In this document: positions 1 to 9,380 of the stretch, one piece after another
Layout of the letters: each line of letters begins with the position of its first letter
Numbering within the stretch: position 1 is the first letter of the stretch
From: Deltaproteobacteria bacterium
GTDB taxonomy: Bacteria > Desulfobacterota > Desulfuromonadia > Geobacterales > Pseudopelobacteraceae
Assembly: GCA_021780495.1 (NCBI GenBank)
Contig: JAJXYO010000029.1
Span: forward strand, 1-35,399
Direction: 5' to 3'
DNA: 35,399 nucleotides
The notes under the pieces: generated by a model
What the model saw: only the letters and a program-made list of their open reading frames with translations
What the model was told of the DNA's origin: nothing
The model's database searches: none
Program-made: the position numbers and the translations under genes

Positions 1-34
1 GCTTGCGCCCCACGCGCCCTGCCGGGCGCACAAC

Positions 35-66
35 AAAAAGGGGACTACGATATGATCGTAATCCCC
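35..66 (-). terminator. Rho-independent terminator of tRNA-Lys
   Basis: Reading leftward, arms at 66-55 and 51-40 pair over 12 positions with one mismatch around a 3-nt loop. They are followed by a T run on the minus strand (plus-strand AAAAA at 35-39). It lies ten bases past the tRNA CCA end, so it most likely ends the tRNA transcript. Confidence 0.8.
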
Positions 67-75
67 TGTAATGTT

Positions 76-151
76 TGGTGAGCCGCGTTGGGGTCGAACC
101 AACGACCACCTGATTAAAAGTCAGGTGCTCTACCGACTGAGCTAGCGGCTC
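76..151 (-). tRNA. tRNA-Lys (anticodon UUU)
   Basis: On the minus strand a complete 76-nt cloverleaf can be folded. The acceptor stem is GAGCCGC/GCGGCTC, the D arm contains AGCTCAGTCGGTAGAGC, the anticodon stem CCTGA/TCAGG holds CTTTTAA (anticodon TTT), and the T arm contains GGTTCGACCC. The discriminator is A and the 3' CCA is encoded (76-78). It lies 36 bases downstream of the diguanylate cyclase gene and could be co-transcribed with it or have its own promoter. Confidence 0.97.
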
Positions 152-187
152 AAAGAATAAATCTTATACATCAGACTTTTTGCAGAG

Positions 188-1519
188 TCAATAGTTTTTG
201 TCATCCATACTATCTTTTTTTCCAGGTGCAAATTTGATAGTATCGTCAGACACAGAGACGGCAGCACGCTTTTTCTTTTCAAACTTGTCTCGATACATCC
301 GTTCATCAGCTAATTTAAGAGCCTGCTCCAACTCGGATGCTTGACGTGCAGTAGCAATACCAACGGAAAGACCATGAGCATATTCCGTCAGCTCCTTACG
401 TGTATTATTATATTCGCCCTTGATACGATCAACGGCAGCCTGGGCGGGTTCTTCATCGGTGTGCGGCAGAAGCACCGCGAATTCGTCACCCCCGATGCGC
501 GATACAACATCACTGGCCCGGAACGCCGCTACGAGCGATTCGGCCGTTTTACGAATAACCTGGTCACCTTTATCATGACCTGAGGTGTCGTTGACCTGCT
601 TCAGACCATCAATATCAGCGACAACGATACTGACGGGGTAATCAGGACTGGTGATCATCCGTTTAAACACGGCATCAAAATATGACCGGTTATACAGCCC
701 GGTCAGAGGGTCGTGGGTGCTGAGAAAATGAAGGTTCTCCTCATAGTTCTTGCGCTCGGTGATATCCTGAGATACTTTTAAATACTTGACCATATTGTCG
801 CGTGAATCACGTAGCGGACTGATCCTGACCCACTCCCAATAAATCTGTCCATTCTTCCGGCAGTTGGCAAGTTCACTTTCCCACTCCTTACCCGCAATTA
901 TAGTCTGCCAGAGAGCCTGATAGACCTCCGGTGGGTTAAGGTCAGACTTGAGAATACGCATATTCTGTCCGAGGACCTCTTTTGGATCATATCCGGTCAC
1001 TCGACAGAACATGACATTGACGTATTCGACCGTACCATCAAGGGCAGTGATAACGACCGGCGCAGGCGCCTGCTCCATGGCCTGCGACAGCAAATAAATC
1101 TGATCATCCTGTCTTTTCAGTTGCTTTTTCAGCAGTGCGTGTTCGCTGCACCGACCAATCAACTGAGCAAGCTGGGCGAAATCGACCGGTTTTTGTGAAT
1201 ACTGGTTGATACCCAGGGTAATACAATCAAGAAGATATTCCGTGTCGCGATAAGCCGAAAGGACGATGATCTGGCAATCGGAGCTGATCTGCCTGATTTC
1301 ACGCACCATATCGAGGCCATTCATGACCGGCATCATGATATCAGTCAGAACCACATCGGGTGAATGTGCATGGTACAGTTCGAGACCTTCCTTACCAGTA
1401 CTTGCCACGTACAACTTTGCGACAATCTGCCCCAACAAACGTGAAACCTGCTCGCGGGCAGAGTGCTCATCCTCAACATACAACAGGGTTATGTCATGCC
1501 TGGGCAGTGTAGGCAACAT
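188..1519 (-). CDS. Response regulator diguanylate cyclase (REC-PAS-GGDEF)
   Basis: This 443-residue cytoplasmic protein should make cyclic di-GMP from two GTP in response to phosphorylation. The receiver domain (about 8-125) has acidic residues E16-D17-E18, phospho-acceptor D60 and conserved K110. A PAS domain follows (about 145-258), ending in the QDITERK linker. The GGDEF domain (about 262-425) has an intact GGDEF at 343-347. An RASD inhibitory I-site (334-337) sits exactly five residues before it, so product feedback inhibition is expected. There is no histidine kinase next to it, so its partner is unknown. The ATG at 1519 follows a weak GAGAG ribosome site. The gene is divergent from the DUF362 gene, with 93 bases between them. 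The domain calls are secure. The PAS ligand cannot be told from sequence. Confidence 0.93.
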   Translation of the reverse strand: MLPTLPRHDITLLYVEDEHSAREQVSRLLGQIVAKLYVASTGKEGLELYHAHSPDVVLTDIMMPVMNGLDMVREIRQISSDCQIIVLSAYRDTEYLLDCITLGINQYSQKPVDFAQLAQLIGRCSEHALLKKQLKRQDDQIYLLSQAMEQAPAPVVITALDGTVEYVNVMFCRVTGYDPKEVLGQNMRILKSDLNPPEVYQALWQTIIAGKEWESELANCRKNGQIYWEWVRISPLRDSRDNMVKYLKVSQDITERKNYEENLHFLSTHDPLTGLYNRSYFDAVFKRMITSPDYPVSIVVADIDGLKQVNDTSGHDKGDQVIRKTAESLVAAFRASDVVSRIGGDEFAVLLPHTDEEPAQAAVDRIKGEYNNTRKELTEYAHGLSVGIATARQASELEQALKLADERMYRDKFEKKKRAAVSVSDDTIKFAPGKKDSMDDKNY

Positions 1520-1612
1520 GGATCGCTCTCAAATCCAACGGCAAAGAATAGAAACGTCAAATCAAGTGTAACCTGTTTGCTGGAAAGCGCAAGCAAGCCG
1601 CGGGGAGTTACG

Positions 1613-2752
1613 ATGGATCACATATTCCTTCAACATTGTGACAGTTATGGGTACGAGCAGGTTCGGGCGGCAGTTATATTGCTACTGGAGCCAAGTGGGG
1701 GGATGGGGGCGTTCGTAAAACCTGGCGAGCGGGTGCTGCTTAAACCCAACATGTTATCAGCCAAATACCCCGAGCAAGCGGTGACCACCCACCCTACCTT
1801 GGTACGGGTTGTCGCCGAACTGGTCCGCGCAGCAGGAGGCAGCGCATTGATCGGAGACAGCCCCGGTATCGGAGGGTTTAAGCGCGTTGCCGACAAGAGC
1901 GGCATCGCCCGTGCAGCAGCGGAAAGCGGGGCCGAGTTGGTCGAATTCTCAGACACCATCGAGATTCCGGGAACCGGCACCTTCCGGCGTATCACCGTAG
2001 CCACGGCTTACTGGGAGGCAGACAAAATCATTAATTTACCCAAGTTGAAGACACACGAAATGATGACCATGACCTGTGCCGTCAAGAACCTGTTTGGGGC
2101 AGTAGTAGGCACGGAAAAAGCCGCGTGGCACCTCAAGGCCGGAGCATCGAGGGAGCAATTTGCCCGTCTGCTGCTGGAGATCTACCTGCTGAAAAAGCCG
2201 GTTTTGAACATTGTTGACGCGATTGTTGCCATGGAAGGGAACGGTCCGGGCAGCGGTGACCCCATCAAGGTTGGGGCACTGATTGCCGGGGTCAATCCGG
2301 TTGCGGTCGATGTGGCGGCAGCACGCCTGGCAGGCATTCCCGCAGAACTGCTGCACATAGAGAAAGAGGCGTTGAGCATGGGACTTGCTGGGGCGGCCTG
2401 GGATGATATTGAGACCTGTGGCGCTGACCTTGCCAGCTTCCCGGCACAACCGTTCAGACTGCCCAGCGGACTGGATGTACAGTTTGGCCTGCCGAAATTT
2501 CTCAGCACCGTGCTTAAACGCCAGCTGACGTCGTACCCGATTGCCGACCGTCAACTCTGTGTGCTGTGCGGCGTCTGCCGGGATGCCTGCCCTCCTGGTG
2601 CCCTGGAAATAAAAAACAGCGCCCTGACCGTCGATCAGGAGCGCTGTATTCGTTGCTGGTGCTGTCGTGAGCTCTGCCCCCACAACGCCCTGCAGGTACA
2701 TCGGGGAGTCGTGCTGAAAATCGTTTCAGCCCTGGCCGGGCACAGACGCTAA
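1613..2752 (+). CDS. DUF362 protein with C-terminal 2x[4Fe-4S] ferredoxin domain
   Basis: The frame is open from 1463, but the ATG at 1613 is preceded by GGGGAG at a good distance, giving 379 residues. The first ~290 residues match the DUF362 family, including KPNM and the INLPKLKTH and MTCAVKNLFG stretches. The C-terminus has two CxxCxxCxxxCP motifs (CVLCGVCRDACP and CIRCWCCRELCP), the signature of two [4Fe-4S] clusters. Family members are presumed soluble redox proteins, and no substrate is established. There is no signal peptide or membrane segment, so it is likely cytoplasmic. Its stop codon (TAA 2750-2752) overlaps the stop of the convergent dksA gene, inside a short hairpin (stem 2744-2749 with 2753-2758). 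Confidence 0.9.
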   Translation: MDHIFLQHCDSYGYEQVRAAVILLLEPSGGMGAFVKPGERVLLKPNMLSAKYPEQAVTTHPTLVRVVAELVRAAGGSALIGDSPGIGGFKRVADKSGIARAAAESGAELVEFSDTIEIPGTGTFRRITVATAYWEADKIINLPKLKTHEMMTMTCAVKNLFGAVVGTEKAAWHLKAGASREQFARLLLEIYLLKKPVLNIVDAIVAMEGNGPGSGDPIKVGALIAGVNPVAVDVAAARLAGIPAELLHIEKEALSMGLAGAAWDDIETCGADLASFPAQPFRLPSGLDVQFGLPKFLSTVLKRQLTSYPIADRQLCVLCGVCRDACPPGALEIKNSALTVDQERCIRCWCCRELCPHNALQVHRGVVLKIVSALAGHRR

Positions 2753-3189
2753 GCGTCTTCTTCTTCGGACCCGAGAGGGATTTCGCGGTAGGCTCGTTCC
2801 TCCTCAAAACGCTTGGTCTGTGCCTGCAGTTTTTCCAGGTCAGATTTACACTTAACGCAATGACGGGCAAAGGGCATGGCCTTCAGACGACCGAGCGGGA
2901 TTTCCTCCTCACACTCCTCGCATATCCCGTATTCATCTTCATCAATACGCAACAAGGCTTCATCAATGGCATGTACCTTCTCCCGCTCCCGGTCACCCAG
3001 CAGCAGACCGAGCTCACGATCGCGCTCGGATGAGGCCTGATCGTAGATATCACCACTCGGCTCACCGATTAACGTAGTATCCGCGCCATTTTTCAGAGAC
3101 TTGCTTATCTCGCGCAGGGTATCCTCCTTCATCTGCAGAAGAATATCCCGGATTTCTTGCCATTTCTGCTTTTTCGGCTTTGTCGCCAT
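2749..3189 (-). CDS. dksA: DksA/TraR-family RNA polymerase-binding transcription factor
   Basis: This 146-residue protein has the DksA layout: a long coiled coil (about 10-85), then a C4 zinc finger with C90, C93, C111 and C114. The coil tip carries DxxDxA (D47-I-Y-D50-Q-A52), the acidic motif by which true DksA acts in the RNA polymerase secondary channel with ppGpp. That makes a functional DksA more likely than a degenerate paralogue. The ATG at 3189 has GGAG seven bases upstream. A good sigma70-type promoter (3238-3266) lies just ahead, so it can be expressed separately from rimO. Its last codons overlap the convergent DUF362 gene by 4 bases. Confidence 0.93.
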   Translation of the reverse strand: MATKPKKQKWQEIRDILLQMKEDTLREISKSLKNGADTTLIGEPSGDIYDQASSERDRELGLLLGDREREKVHAIDEALLRIDEDEYGICEECEEEIPLGRLKAMPFARHCVKCKSDLEKLQAQTKRFEEERAYREIPLGSEEEDA

Positions 3190-3237
3190 GTAATACTCCC
3201 GTGGACTGCCTGTCGTTTACCCGGAAAAAGGGGGCAA

Positions 3238-3266
3238 AATATTGCAGAAAATAGTTGAGATGTCAA
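3238..3266 (-). promoter_or_regulatory. Predicted sigma70 promoter for dksA
   Basis: On the minus strand a perfect TTGACA (3266-3261) is separated by 17 bases from AATATT (3243-3238), a 4/6 match to the -10 consensus. This lies 49 bases upstream of the dksA ATG, inside the rimO-dksA gap. Confidence 0.6.
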
Positions 3267-3280
3267 GACATAATACGCGA

Positions 3281-4642
3281 TCAGTCGACCATCTCTCCGA
3301 TCAGGTCATAATCTGAGGAATCTGTTATCCGCAAGACAACGATATCACCTACATCCGCTGTACCGGCGGTAATGTAGACCTGGCCGTCAATATCCGGGGC
3401 CTGACGGGACGAGCGGCCCTTGAGAAGCAGTTCAGTTTCTTCACTGTACCCCTCGACAATGACTTCTTCGCTCTGGCCGATCAGGGCACGGTTGCGGCGG
3501 AACGAAAGCCGGGACTGGGCGCGCATCAGCTTACGGTAGCGTTCGCGCTTGACCCGTTCCGATACCTGTTCAGACATCTCAGCTGCCGGAGTGCCCTCTT
3601 CCCGGGAATAGCAGAACACCCCCAGACGGTCAAAATGGGTCTGTTCCACAAACTGCATCAGATTGTTAAAATCATCGGCCGTTTCTCCAGGAAAGCCGAC
3701 AATCAACGAGGTACGCAACGCTATCGTCGGGATCTGACTACGCAGCTTTGCGACCAGGTCACGGATCTGCTGTTCGCTGCTGCGGCGTTTCATGGCCTTG
3801 AGCACCGGGTCGCTGATATGCTGGATCGGAATATCCAGATATTTGCAGACCTTGGGCTCGTCACGGATCAGCTCAATCAGGCCGTCGGAAATACCGTCGG
3901 GATAGGCATACAGCAAACGGATCCAGCGCAGATCTTCAATGGCTGCCAGACGACGAATCAGCGTCTCCAGTGTCGATCCATCCTCCAGGTCGCTGCCGTA
4001 GCGGGTAATATCCTGGGAAATCACGTTGATTTCCTTGACCCCTCTGGCAACCAGCCGTTCGGCCTCAGCCACCAGCGCATCCAGCGGACGGGAGCGATAG
4101 GCGCCCCGCAATTGCGGTATGATGCAGTAGGAACAGCAGTTAGAGCACCCCTCGCCGATTTTCAGGTAGGAATACCAGGCGGGTGAAGAGTTAAGACGCG
4201 GCAGGGACTCGTCATAGATGTAATCCGGATCGCCGACGTAGCGCAGTTGGCCCTCGGTCCCGCCTTTCTCGGCCAAAATCTCCGCGATCCGGGGGTAGTC
4301 GCCGGTACCGATAAAGATATCGACCTCGGGCAGTTCCCGGGCCAGCTCCTCCTGATAGCGCTGCGGCAAACAGCCGGACACGATCAGCGTGTGACAGCGC
4401 CCATCGCGCTTGCGCTCGGCCAGATCCAGGATGGCGTCGATGCTTTCCTGTTTTGCCTCTTTGATGAAGGAACAGGTGTTGACGATGATGACATCGGCAT
4501 CCTTCTCGTCGGTGGTGATCTCATATTCCTGTTTGGAGAGCACGCCCAGCATGACTTCGGCATCCACCAGATTTTTGGGGCAGCCCAGGCTGACCATGCT
4601 GACTTTCTGTTTTACGGTAGCGCTCAAGATATCCTCACTCAA
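3281..4642 (-). CDS. rimO: Ribosomal protein S12 methylthiotransferase RimO
   Basis: RimO is a radical-SAM enzyme that adds a methylthio group to an aspartate of ribosomal protein S12. The N-terminal UPF0004 domain has cluster cysteines C21 (in [10 protein letters not shown]), C57 and C91. The radical-SAM domain has C166-x3-C170-x2-C173 ([12 protein letters not shown]), and a TRAM domain ends the protein. Length (453) is normal, and the [12 protein letters not shown] signature separates it from MiaB. The start is a TTG at 4642 immediately after the yajQ stop. A second in-frame TTG at 4627 has GAGG five bases upstream and may be the real start (448 residues). It is the last gene of the gatCAB-che-lolA-yajQ string before dksA. 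Confidence 0.95.
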   Translation of the reverse strand: MSEDILSATVKQKVSMVSLGCPKNLVDAEVMLGVLSKQEYEITTDEKDADVIIVNTCSFIKEAKQESIDAILDLAERKRDGRCHTLIVSGCLPQRYQEELARELPEVDIFIGTGDYPRIAEILAEKGGTEGQLRYVGDPDYIYDESLPRLNSSPAWYSYLKIGEGCSNCCSYCIIPQLRGAYRSRPLDALVAEAERLVARGVKEINVISQDITRYGSDLEDGSTLETLIRRLAAIEDLRWIRLLYAYPDGISDGLIELIRDEPKVCKYLDIPIQHISDPVLKAMKRRSSEQQIRDLVAKLRSQIPTIALRTSLIVGFPGETADDFNNLMQFVEQTHFDRLGVFCYSREEGTPAAEMSEQVSERVKRERYRKLMRAQSRLSFRRNRALIGQSEEVIVEGYSEETELLLKGRSSRQAPDIDGQVYITAGTADVGDIVVLRITDSSDYDLIGEMVD

Positions 4643-5128
4643 TTATTCCCTGAAATTTAAAAATTGCATCTCGACATCCAGATCCTTGCTCTTGAGGAGC
4701 TGGATCGCATCCTGCAGGTCATCTCGATTTTTTCCGGTCACCCGCACCTGATCGTCCTGGATCTGGGCCTGCACCTTGAGCTTGGCATCCTTGATAACGG
4801 CAATGATATCCTTGGCCTTCTCCTTGGAAATACCCTGCTGGACCGTGATGATCTGACGCACCAGACCGCCCGAGGCCGGCTCGACCTTGCCGTACTGCAG
4901 AGCCTTGACGGAGATATTGCGCTTGAGGAATTTGGACTGCAGCACGTCGATAACCGCCTTCAACTTATAATCATCGTCGGCCAGAATCTTGACAGAATCC
5001 TTTTCCGGCGTAATCTGGCTCTTGGAACCCTTGAAATCGTAGCGCTGCCCGATCTCTTTAATAGCCTGATTGACGGCGTTATCGACCTCCTGCATATCAA
5101 CCTTTGAAACAATGTCAAATGACGGCAT
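4643..5128 (-). CDS. yajQ: YajQ family nucleotide-binding protein
   Basis: The 161-residue product begins [11 protein letters not shown], the typical YajQ N-terminus, and has the two-domain YajQ pattern with [10 protein letters not shown] and [11 protein letters not shown]. The family binds RNA or nucleotides, and some members bind cyclic di-GMP; the cellular role is poorly defined. The ATG at 5128 has a strong GGAGGAG just upstream. An in-frame GTG at 5140 lies within that ribosome site and is unlikely to be the start. The TAA stop abuts the rimO TTG with no gap, suggesting translational coupling. Confidence 0.93.
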   Translation of the reverse strand: MPSFDIVSKVDMQEVDNAVNQAIKEIGQRYDFKGSKSQITPEKDSVKILADDDYKLKAVIDVLQSKFLKRNISVKALQYGKVEPASGGLVRQIITVQQGISKEKAKDIIAVIKDAKLKVQAQIQDDQVRVTGKNRDDLQDAIQLLKSKDLDVEMQFLNFRE

Positions 5129-5162
5129 GCTCTCCTCCACGAAACAGCAGTAATTATCGTAC

Positions 5163-5900
5163 TTACGGTTTTATGACCGCGACCCCGCGCGGGATCTTGA
5201 AATTGAATCGACTGCTGACCAGTCCCTTGTTGACCCTGACCCGGCTGTACTCGATCCGGGTCTGATTCCCTCCGGCGTCGTGGATAACCGAGGCCAGCAC
5301 GGGAAAGATATCCTGTACGCTGCCATCCCGTAAATAATGGTCTACGGCGACAGCAGAGACGGTCAGCTGAAGTTTTGCCAGCACGGCAGACGGTTTTTTA
5401 GGTATCAGCTCAAGCTGATAATTGCCATTTTTGTCCTGCGGTTCGGATGCAAAACGGGCGGTGAAATCACGTGAAACGTGTCCGAGGCCCGTCAGGTAGT
5501 TCAGGGCAATGGAATTGCCCCCCTTGAACATATCGGCCACCGAGGAAACCATAACCTGCTTGTTATCGGCAAGATAGAACCAGACCTGTTTGCCGTTGGA
5601 GATAATCTGCTGTTTCGGTTTTGTATAGTTAAAACGGAACATGGCGGTGCTGGAGGCCGGTTTTTTCAGGAGCAGCTCGCCACTGCCCTTTTGTTCACGG
5701 TTTATGCCGGCAATGGTCGTTTTTTGCGCAAAGTCGGCCTGGACATCCTGCAATGAGGCATACCCTTTTTCCAGAGCCGAAACCACATCCTTCAAGTCAG
5801 CCTTTTTTTCAGCGGCCCAGACCTGTGAGGACACCAGCACCAGCACCAGCACCAGCACCAGCAGCAGCATGTTCCCTATACGCGTTATGTTTCGTTTCAT
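5163..5900 (-). CDS. lolA: Outer-membrane lipoprotein carrier LolA-like protein
   Basis: This 245-residue protein is predicted to be periplasmic and to carry lipoproteins to the outer membrane. After an unusual signal peptide (basic start, then an alternating Leu-Val core ending near SQVWAAEKK) it has the LolA fold pattern: [42 protein letters not shown] and a C-terminal strand pattern ending [14 protein letters not shown]. The chosen start is the ATG at 5900 with AAGGTG ahead; a GTG at 5906 is less likely. The signal-peptide core is encoded by a perfect 6-bp tandem repeat (see that entry). It lies 28 bases after cheA and 34 before yajQ, in the same string. Confidence 0.88.
   Translation of the reverse strand: MKRNITRIGNMLLLVLVLVLVLVSSQVWAAEKKADLKDVVSALEKGYASLQDVQADFAQKTTIAGINREQKGSGELLLKKPASSTAMFRFNYTKPKQQIISNGKQVWFYLADNKQVMVSSVADMFKGGNSIALNYLTGLGHVSRDFTARFASEPQDKNGNYQLELIPKKPSAVLAKLQLTVSAVAVDHYLRDGSVQDIFPVLASVIHDAGGNQTRIEYSRVRVNKGLVSSRFNFKIPRGVAVIKP
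5833..5862. repeat. Five perfect tandem copies of a hexanucleotide in lolA
   Basis: ACCAGC is repeated five times without error on the plus strand (GCTGGT read on the minus strand), followed by two further AGC triplets. In the lolA frame it encodes alternating Leu and Val in the hydrophobic core of the signal peptide. Gain or loss of a unit would change the core length by two residues and keep the frame. Confidence 0.95.
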
Positions 5901-5928
5901 GGGCACCTTATATCTATACAGTTGAATT

Positions 5929-7557
5929 TCACGCCAGGGCGCTGGCGTCTACCACAAAAACGATACGGCCATCGCCGGTGATTGCCCCGCCGGTGAGGCC
6001 CTTCAGGCGACCCAGAGGAATCCCGAGCGGCTTTACAAATATTTCCTGCTGTCCCAGCAGCCTGTCGGTGACCATCCCAACCGCGCTGCCGCCGGTTTCG
6101 GTCACGACTGCCGGAACGATCGGACCGAGACCAGGGGATATTTTCTGACCGAGCAGACGGTTGAGGCTCTTGATCGGCACATGCCGGCCATCCAGTGCAA
6201 AGACCTTACGGCCGTTATCCTCAAGGATGTCGGCGCGCTTGAGTTCAATGGTGCGGGCAACGGCATTGACCGGGAAGGCTACCGTAAGCGTGCCGCACTC
6301 TACCAGCAGGGCATGGATGATGGAAACCGTAATCGGAAGCCTCAGAATGAAACGGCTGCCCCGGCCAATTTCCGACTCGATCACAAGCGTACCGCCCAAG
6401 GCGTGGGCGGCGGTTTTGACCGCGTCCATGCCGACGCCACGACCGGAGACATCGCTGACCTCCGCGGCGGTGGAAAATCCGGGGGCACAGACCAGCATCA
6501 GGGCCGCCTGCGGGGAAAGCCGCCGGGCCTGCTCAGGTGCAATAATCCCCTTTTCAATCGCCTTTGCCGCGATCCGCACCGGATCGATACCACGGCCATC
6601 ATCACTGACCGTTATATCAACATGGTCCTTATCCCGGACAACCGTGATGGCAATGGTACCACCATGGGATTTCCCCATCGCCACCCGATCAGCGGGGGAC
6701 TCCATGCCGTGGTCCACCGCATTGCGCAAAATATGAACAAGCGGTTCGGTGATCTCTTCCAGGATGCCCCGGTCAAGCTCGATTTCCTTGCCTTCAATCT
6801 GAAGCGCCACCTCCTTGCCCTGTTTCCGGGCCAGGTCACGCACCAGACGGGGGAAACGCTCAGCGGCAAAGGCAAAGGGCAGCATACGCGCCTGAAACAC
6901 CTCGTCACGCAATTCCCGCAGGAGGGCCGAAAGCTGGTGAAGCGGTTCATCCAGCGCTGCACCGGTATGCCGGCGGGCTTGGTCCGACAGACGGTGGCGG
7001 GTCGTGATAAGCTCACCGGTGATATTAACCAGGCGGTCAAGGATCTCGGTTTTAACACGGACACTTTTAAAGGAGTCCGATTGCCGGAACTGGTGATTCC
7101 TGTGCGGAGTATCCGTTGCGATCTCTACCCGGTTTGCATCGGCGACTGGAGGCGCCGGCCGGTTTTTACTCCCGGTCGAACCAGGCGTGAATGTCGTCAG
7201 GCGTTCGATCAGGTCACTGGCATCCGGCTGCTGACCTTCACCGGTTTCGATGATGGAAACCATGCCGGACAAGAGGTCGCCCCCCTCCAGAAGAAGATCG
7301 GCCATGTCCGCCGAGAAGGCGAACTCATCATTCCGGACCCTGCTGAGCAGATCTTCCATCCGATGGGCGAGTGCGGTGATGGCCTCGAACTGCATGGTAG
7401 CTGCCATTCCCTTGAGGGAATGGGCGTGGCGGAAGATCTCATCGACGGCAGCCCGGTCGGAAACATTCTCCTCAAGCTGAACGATCAGTTCATTGAAAGC
7501 GCTCAAATGCCCCCGGGACTCAGAGACAAACAGATCCCGGTACTGGGACATATCCAT
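5929..7557 (-). CDS. cheA: Chemotaxis histidine kinase CheA
   Basis: CheA autophosphorylates and passes phosphate to CheY. The 542-residue protein has an HPt domain with phospho-histidine H46 (RHAHSLKG), and a dimerisation segment around 165-235. The ATPase domain has an N box (ILRNAVDHGME), G1 (VSDDGRGIDP) and G2 (SDVSGRGVGMDAVKT). A C-terminal CheW-like domain completes it. It is shorter than enteric CheA (about 650) because there is no room for a separate P2 CheY-binding domain. The ATG at 7557 starts three bases after the cheY stop, with GGAGG eight bases upstream. No receptor, CheW, CheR or CheB gene is nearby, so inputs must come from elsewhere. Confidence 0.96.
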   Translation of the reverse strand: MDMSQYRDLFVSESRGHLSAFNELIVQLEENVSDRAAVDEIFRHAHSLKGMAATMQFEAITALAHRMEDLLSRVRNDEFAFSADMADLLLEGGDLLSGMVSIIETGEGQQPDASDLIERLTTFTPGSTGSKNRPAPPVADANRVEIATDTPHRNHQFRQSDSFKSVRVKTEILDRLVNITGELITTRHRLSDQARRHTGAALDEPLHQLSALLRELRDEVFQARMLPFAFAAERFPRLVRDLARKQGKEVALQIEGKEIELDRGILEEITEPLVHILRNAVDHGMESPADRVAMGKSHGGTIAITVVRDKDHVDITVSDDGRGIDPVRIAAKAIEKGIIAPEQARRLSPQAALMLVCAPGFSTAAEVSDVSGRGVGMDAVKTAAHALGGTLVIESEIGRGSRFILRLPITVSIIHALLVECGTLTVAFPVNAVARTIELKRADILEDNGRKVFALDGRHVPIKSLNRLLGQKISPGLGPIVPAVVTETGGSAVGMVTDRLLGQQEIFVKPLGIPLGRLKGLTGGAITGDGRIVFVVDASALA

Positions 7558-7560
7558 GCT

Positions 7561-7923
7561 CTAAGCCTCCAGGCCTTGCAATACCTCGATAACCTTTTCG
7601 GGGGTGAAAGGCTTTTGAATAAAGCCCTTTGCCCCATAATCCATGGCTTTCTTGACAATCTGCTCTTGAACAAGGGACGAGCAGACCACAACCTTTACCT
7701 GGGGGCGAGCCTTGAGGATGGACTCCAGCAAGTCAAGCCCGTTTGCGTCCGGCAGGATGATGTCGAGGATGATGATATCCGGATTATGGGTACGGAGGTT
7801 CTTCATGGCCTCGATGCCACTGCCGGCCTCTGCGACCACGGTAAAGCCCTTGTCCTTCATGATGCCACGCAGAATGCTGCGCATGAAAATGGCATCATCG
7901 ACAATCATGACAGTCGCGCCCAT
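7561..7923 (-). CDS. cheY: CheY-like single-domain response regulator
   Basis: This 120-residue stand-alone receiver has D9-D10, phospho-acceptor D54 (IILDIILPDANG), the serine pair S82-S83 and K104 (FIQKPF), all the residues needed for phosphotransfer. There is no output domain. It lies directly before cheA with a 3-base gap and is very probably its phosphotransfer partner. It lies 14 bases downstream of gatB in the same orientation, so it shares the gatCAB transcript unless an internal promoter exists. Confidence 0.94.
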   Translation of the reverse strand: MGATVMIVDDAIFMRSILRGIMKDKGFTVVAEAGSGIEAMKNLRTHNPDIIILDIILPDANGLDLLESILKARPQVKVVVCSSLVQEQIVKKAMDYGAKGFIQKPFTPEKVIEVLQGLEA

Positions 7924-7937
7924 ACCAACCTCCGCTG

Positions 7938-9380
7938 TTAGCCCTTGAGTTTACTCAACAACAGCTCATTTACCACCGCCGGATTGGCCTTGCCTTTACT
8001 GGCCTTCATAACCTGGCCGACAAAAAACCCGAACAGCTTGTCCTTGCCTGAGCGGAACTCCGCAACCTGTCCGGCTTCGCGGGTCAGGATTTCATCAATG
8101 ATCGCTTCAATAGCCCCACTATCTGAAACCTGCACAAGTCCCTGTTCCTGTACGATGGTTGCCGGTTCTTTGCCGCTCTGCCACATCGCCTCGAAGACCG
8201 TCTTGGCAATCTTGCCGGAGATCGTCCCGCCTTCAATCAGTTTGAGCAATTCCACCAGAAGCCGGGGGGTGACCGGGCAGCAATCGATAGATGTGCCTGA
8301 ATCATTCAAAGCGCGGGTGATTTCACCCATCATCCAGTTGGAGACCGCCTTGGCATTGACATGCAGAGCGACGCATGCTTCAAAATACTCAGCCAGGGAC
8401 CGGCTGGCGGTCAACACCTCGGCATCGTAGGCAGACAAGTCCCACTCGGTCATGAAGCGCTGCATCCTCTGCTCCGGCAGCTCGGGCAGCTCGTCCCGCG
8501 TCCGTTGCACCCAGGCGTCATCGATCACCAGCGGCACCAGATCGGGGTCCGGGAAGTAACGGTAATCGTGGGCTTCCTCCTTGCTGCGCATAGAGCGGGT
8601 CGTGCCGGAGGTGGGGTCGAACAGGCGCGTTTCCTGAACCACCGTAGCGCCATCTTCAATCAGTTCGATCTGGCGCCGGATCTCGTACTCAATGGCCTGC
8701 TTGACGAACTTGAAGGAGTTGACGTTCTTGATCTCGGCCCGCGTCCCGAGAGTCTCCGATCCTACCGGCATCACAGAGACATTGGCGTCGCAGCGAAAAC
8801 TGCCTTCTTCCATGTTGCCGTCACAGATACCGAGCCAGGTCACGATCTGATGGAGTTGTTTCAAGTAGGATACGGCTTCATCAGACGAACGCAGGTCCGG
8901 TTCGGAAACCACCTCCAGCAGCGGTGTGCATGCCCGGTTCAGGTCAACGCCCGACCCTTCTTCCAGTCCGGATACATCGCCGTGCACCAGTTTACCGGCA
9001 TCCTCCTCCATATGGATGCGGGTGATGCCGATCCGCTTGGATTCTTGGCCTTCCACCTGGATGTCCAGCCAGCCGTGCTGGCAGATCGGATCCTCAAACT
9101 GACTGATCTGATAGCCCTTGGGCAGATCGGGATAGAAGTAATTCTTGCGGGCAAAGACGCTGCGGGGGGTGATGGAACAGTTGGTGGCAAGTCCGGCCTG
9201 GATGGCAAACTCCACCACCTGTTTGTTCAACACCGGCAGGGCGCCGGGCAACCCCAGGCAGACCGGGCAGGTCTGGGAATTGGGCTCGGAGCCGAACGCG
9301 GTGGAACAACCGCAGAAGATCTTTGAAGCCGTCTTGAGCTGGACATGGACTTCAAGTCCGATAACCGGCTGGAATCGCAT
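7938..9380 (-). CDS. gatB: Asp-tRNA(Asn)/Glu-tRNA(Gln) amidotransferase subunit B
   Basis: GatB binds misacylated Glu-tRNA(Gln) or Asp-tRNA(Asn), activates the acyl group with ATP and accepts ammonia from GatA. The 480-residue product starts [15 protein letters not shown] and has the family signatures, with Cys pairs CGC and CPVC in the N-terminal zinc region, the EDAGKLVH stretch, and the C-terminal YqeY-like tail. The chosen ATG at 9380 shares one base with the gatA TGA (TGATG), an overlap typical of coupled translation; AAGG lies ten bases upstream. A longer frame from a GTG at 9407 would overlap gatA more and lacks family support. Confidence 0.97.
   Translation of the reverse strand: MRFQPVIGLEVHVQLKTASKIFCGCSTAFGSEPNSQTCPVCLGLPGALPVLNKQVVEFAIQAGLATNCSITPRSVFARKNYFYPDLPKGYQISQFEDPICQHGWLDIQVEGQESKRIGITRIHMEEDAGKLVHGDVSGLEEGSGVDLNRACTPLLEVVSEPDLRSSDEAVSYLKQLHQIVTWLGICDGNMEEGSFRCDANVSVMPVGSETLGTRAEIKNVNSFKFVKQAIEYEIRRQIELIEDGATVVQETRLFDPTSGTTRSMRSKEEAHDYRYFPDPDLVPLVIDDAWVQRTRDELPELPEQRMQRFMTEWDLSAYDAEVLTASRSLAEYFEACVALHVNAKAVSNWMMGEITRALNDSGTSIDCCPVTPRLLVELLKLIEGGTISGKIAKTVFEAMWQSGKEPATIVQEQGLVQVSDSGAIEAIIDEILTREAGQVAEFRSGKDKLFGFFVGQVMKASKGKANPAVVNELLLSKLKG

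Noticed and set aside
14-29. GC hairpin GCGCCC-TGCC-GGGCGC at the left edge
   Set aside because: It has no T run and too little flanking sequence to judge; it may belong to a gene outside the window.
6181-7941. Long open frame (586 codons) on the plus strand opposite cheA and cheY
   Set aside because: It lies entirely antisense to cheA/cheY, which carry all expected motifs, and its product has no recognisable domain. It follows from the G+C-rich codon use of the real genes.
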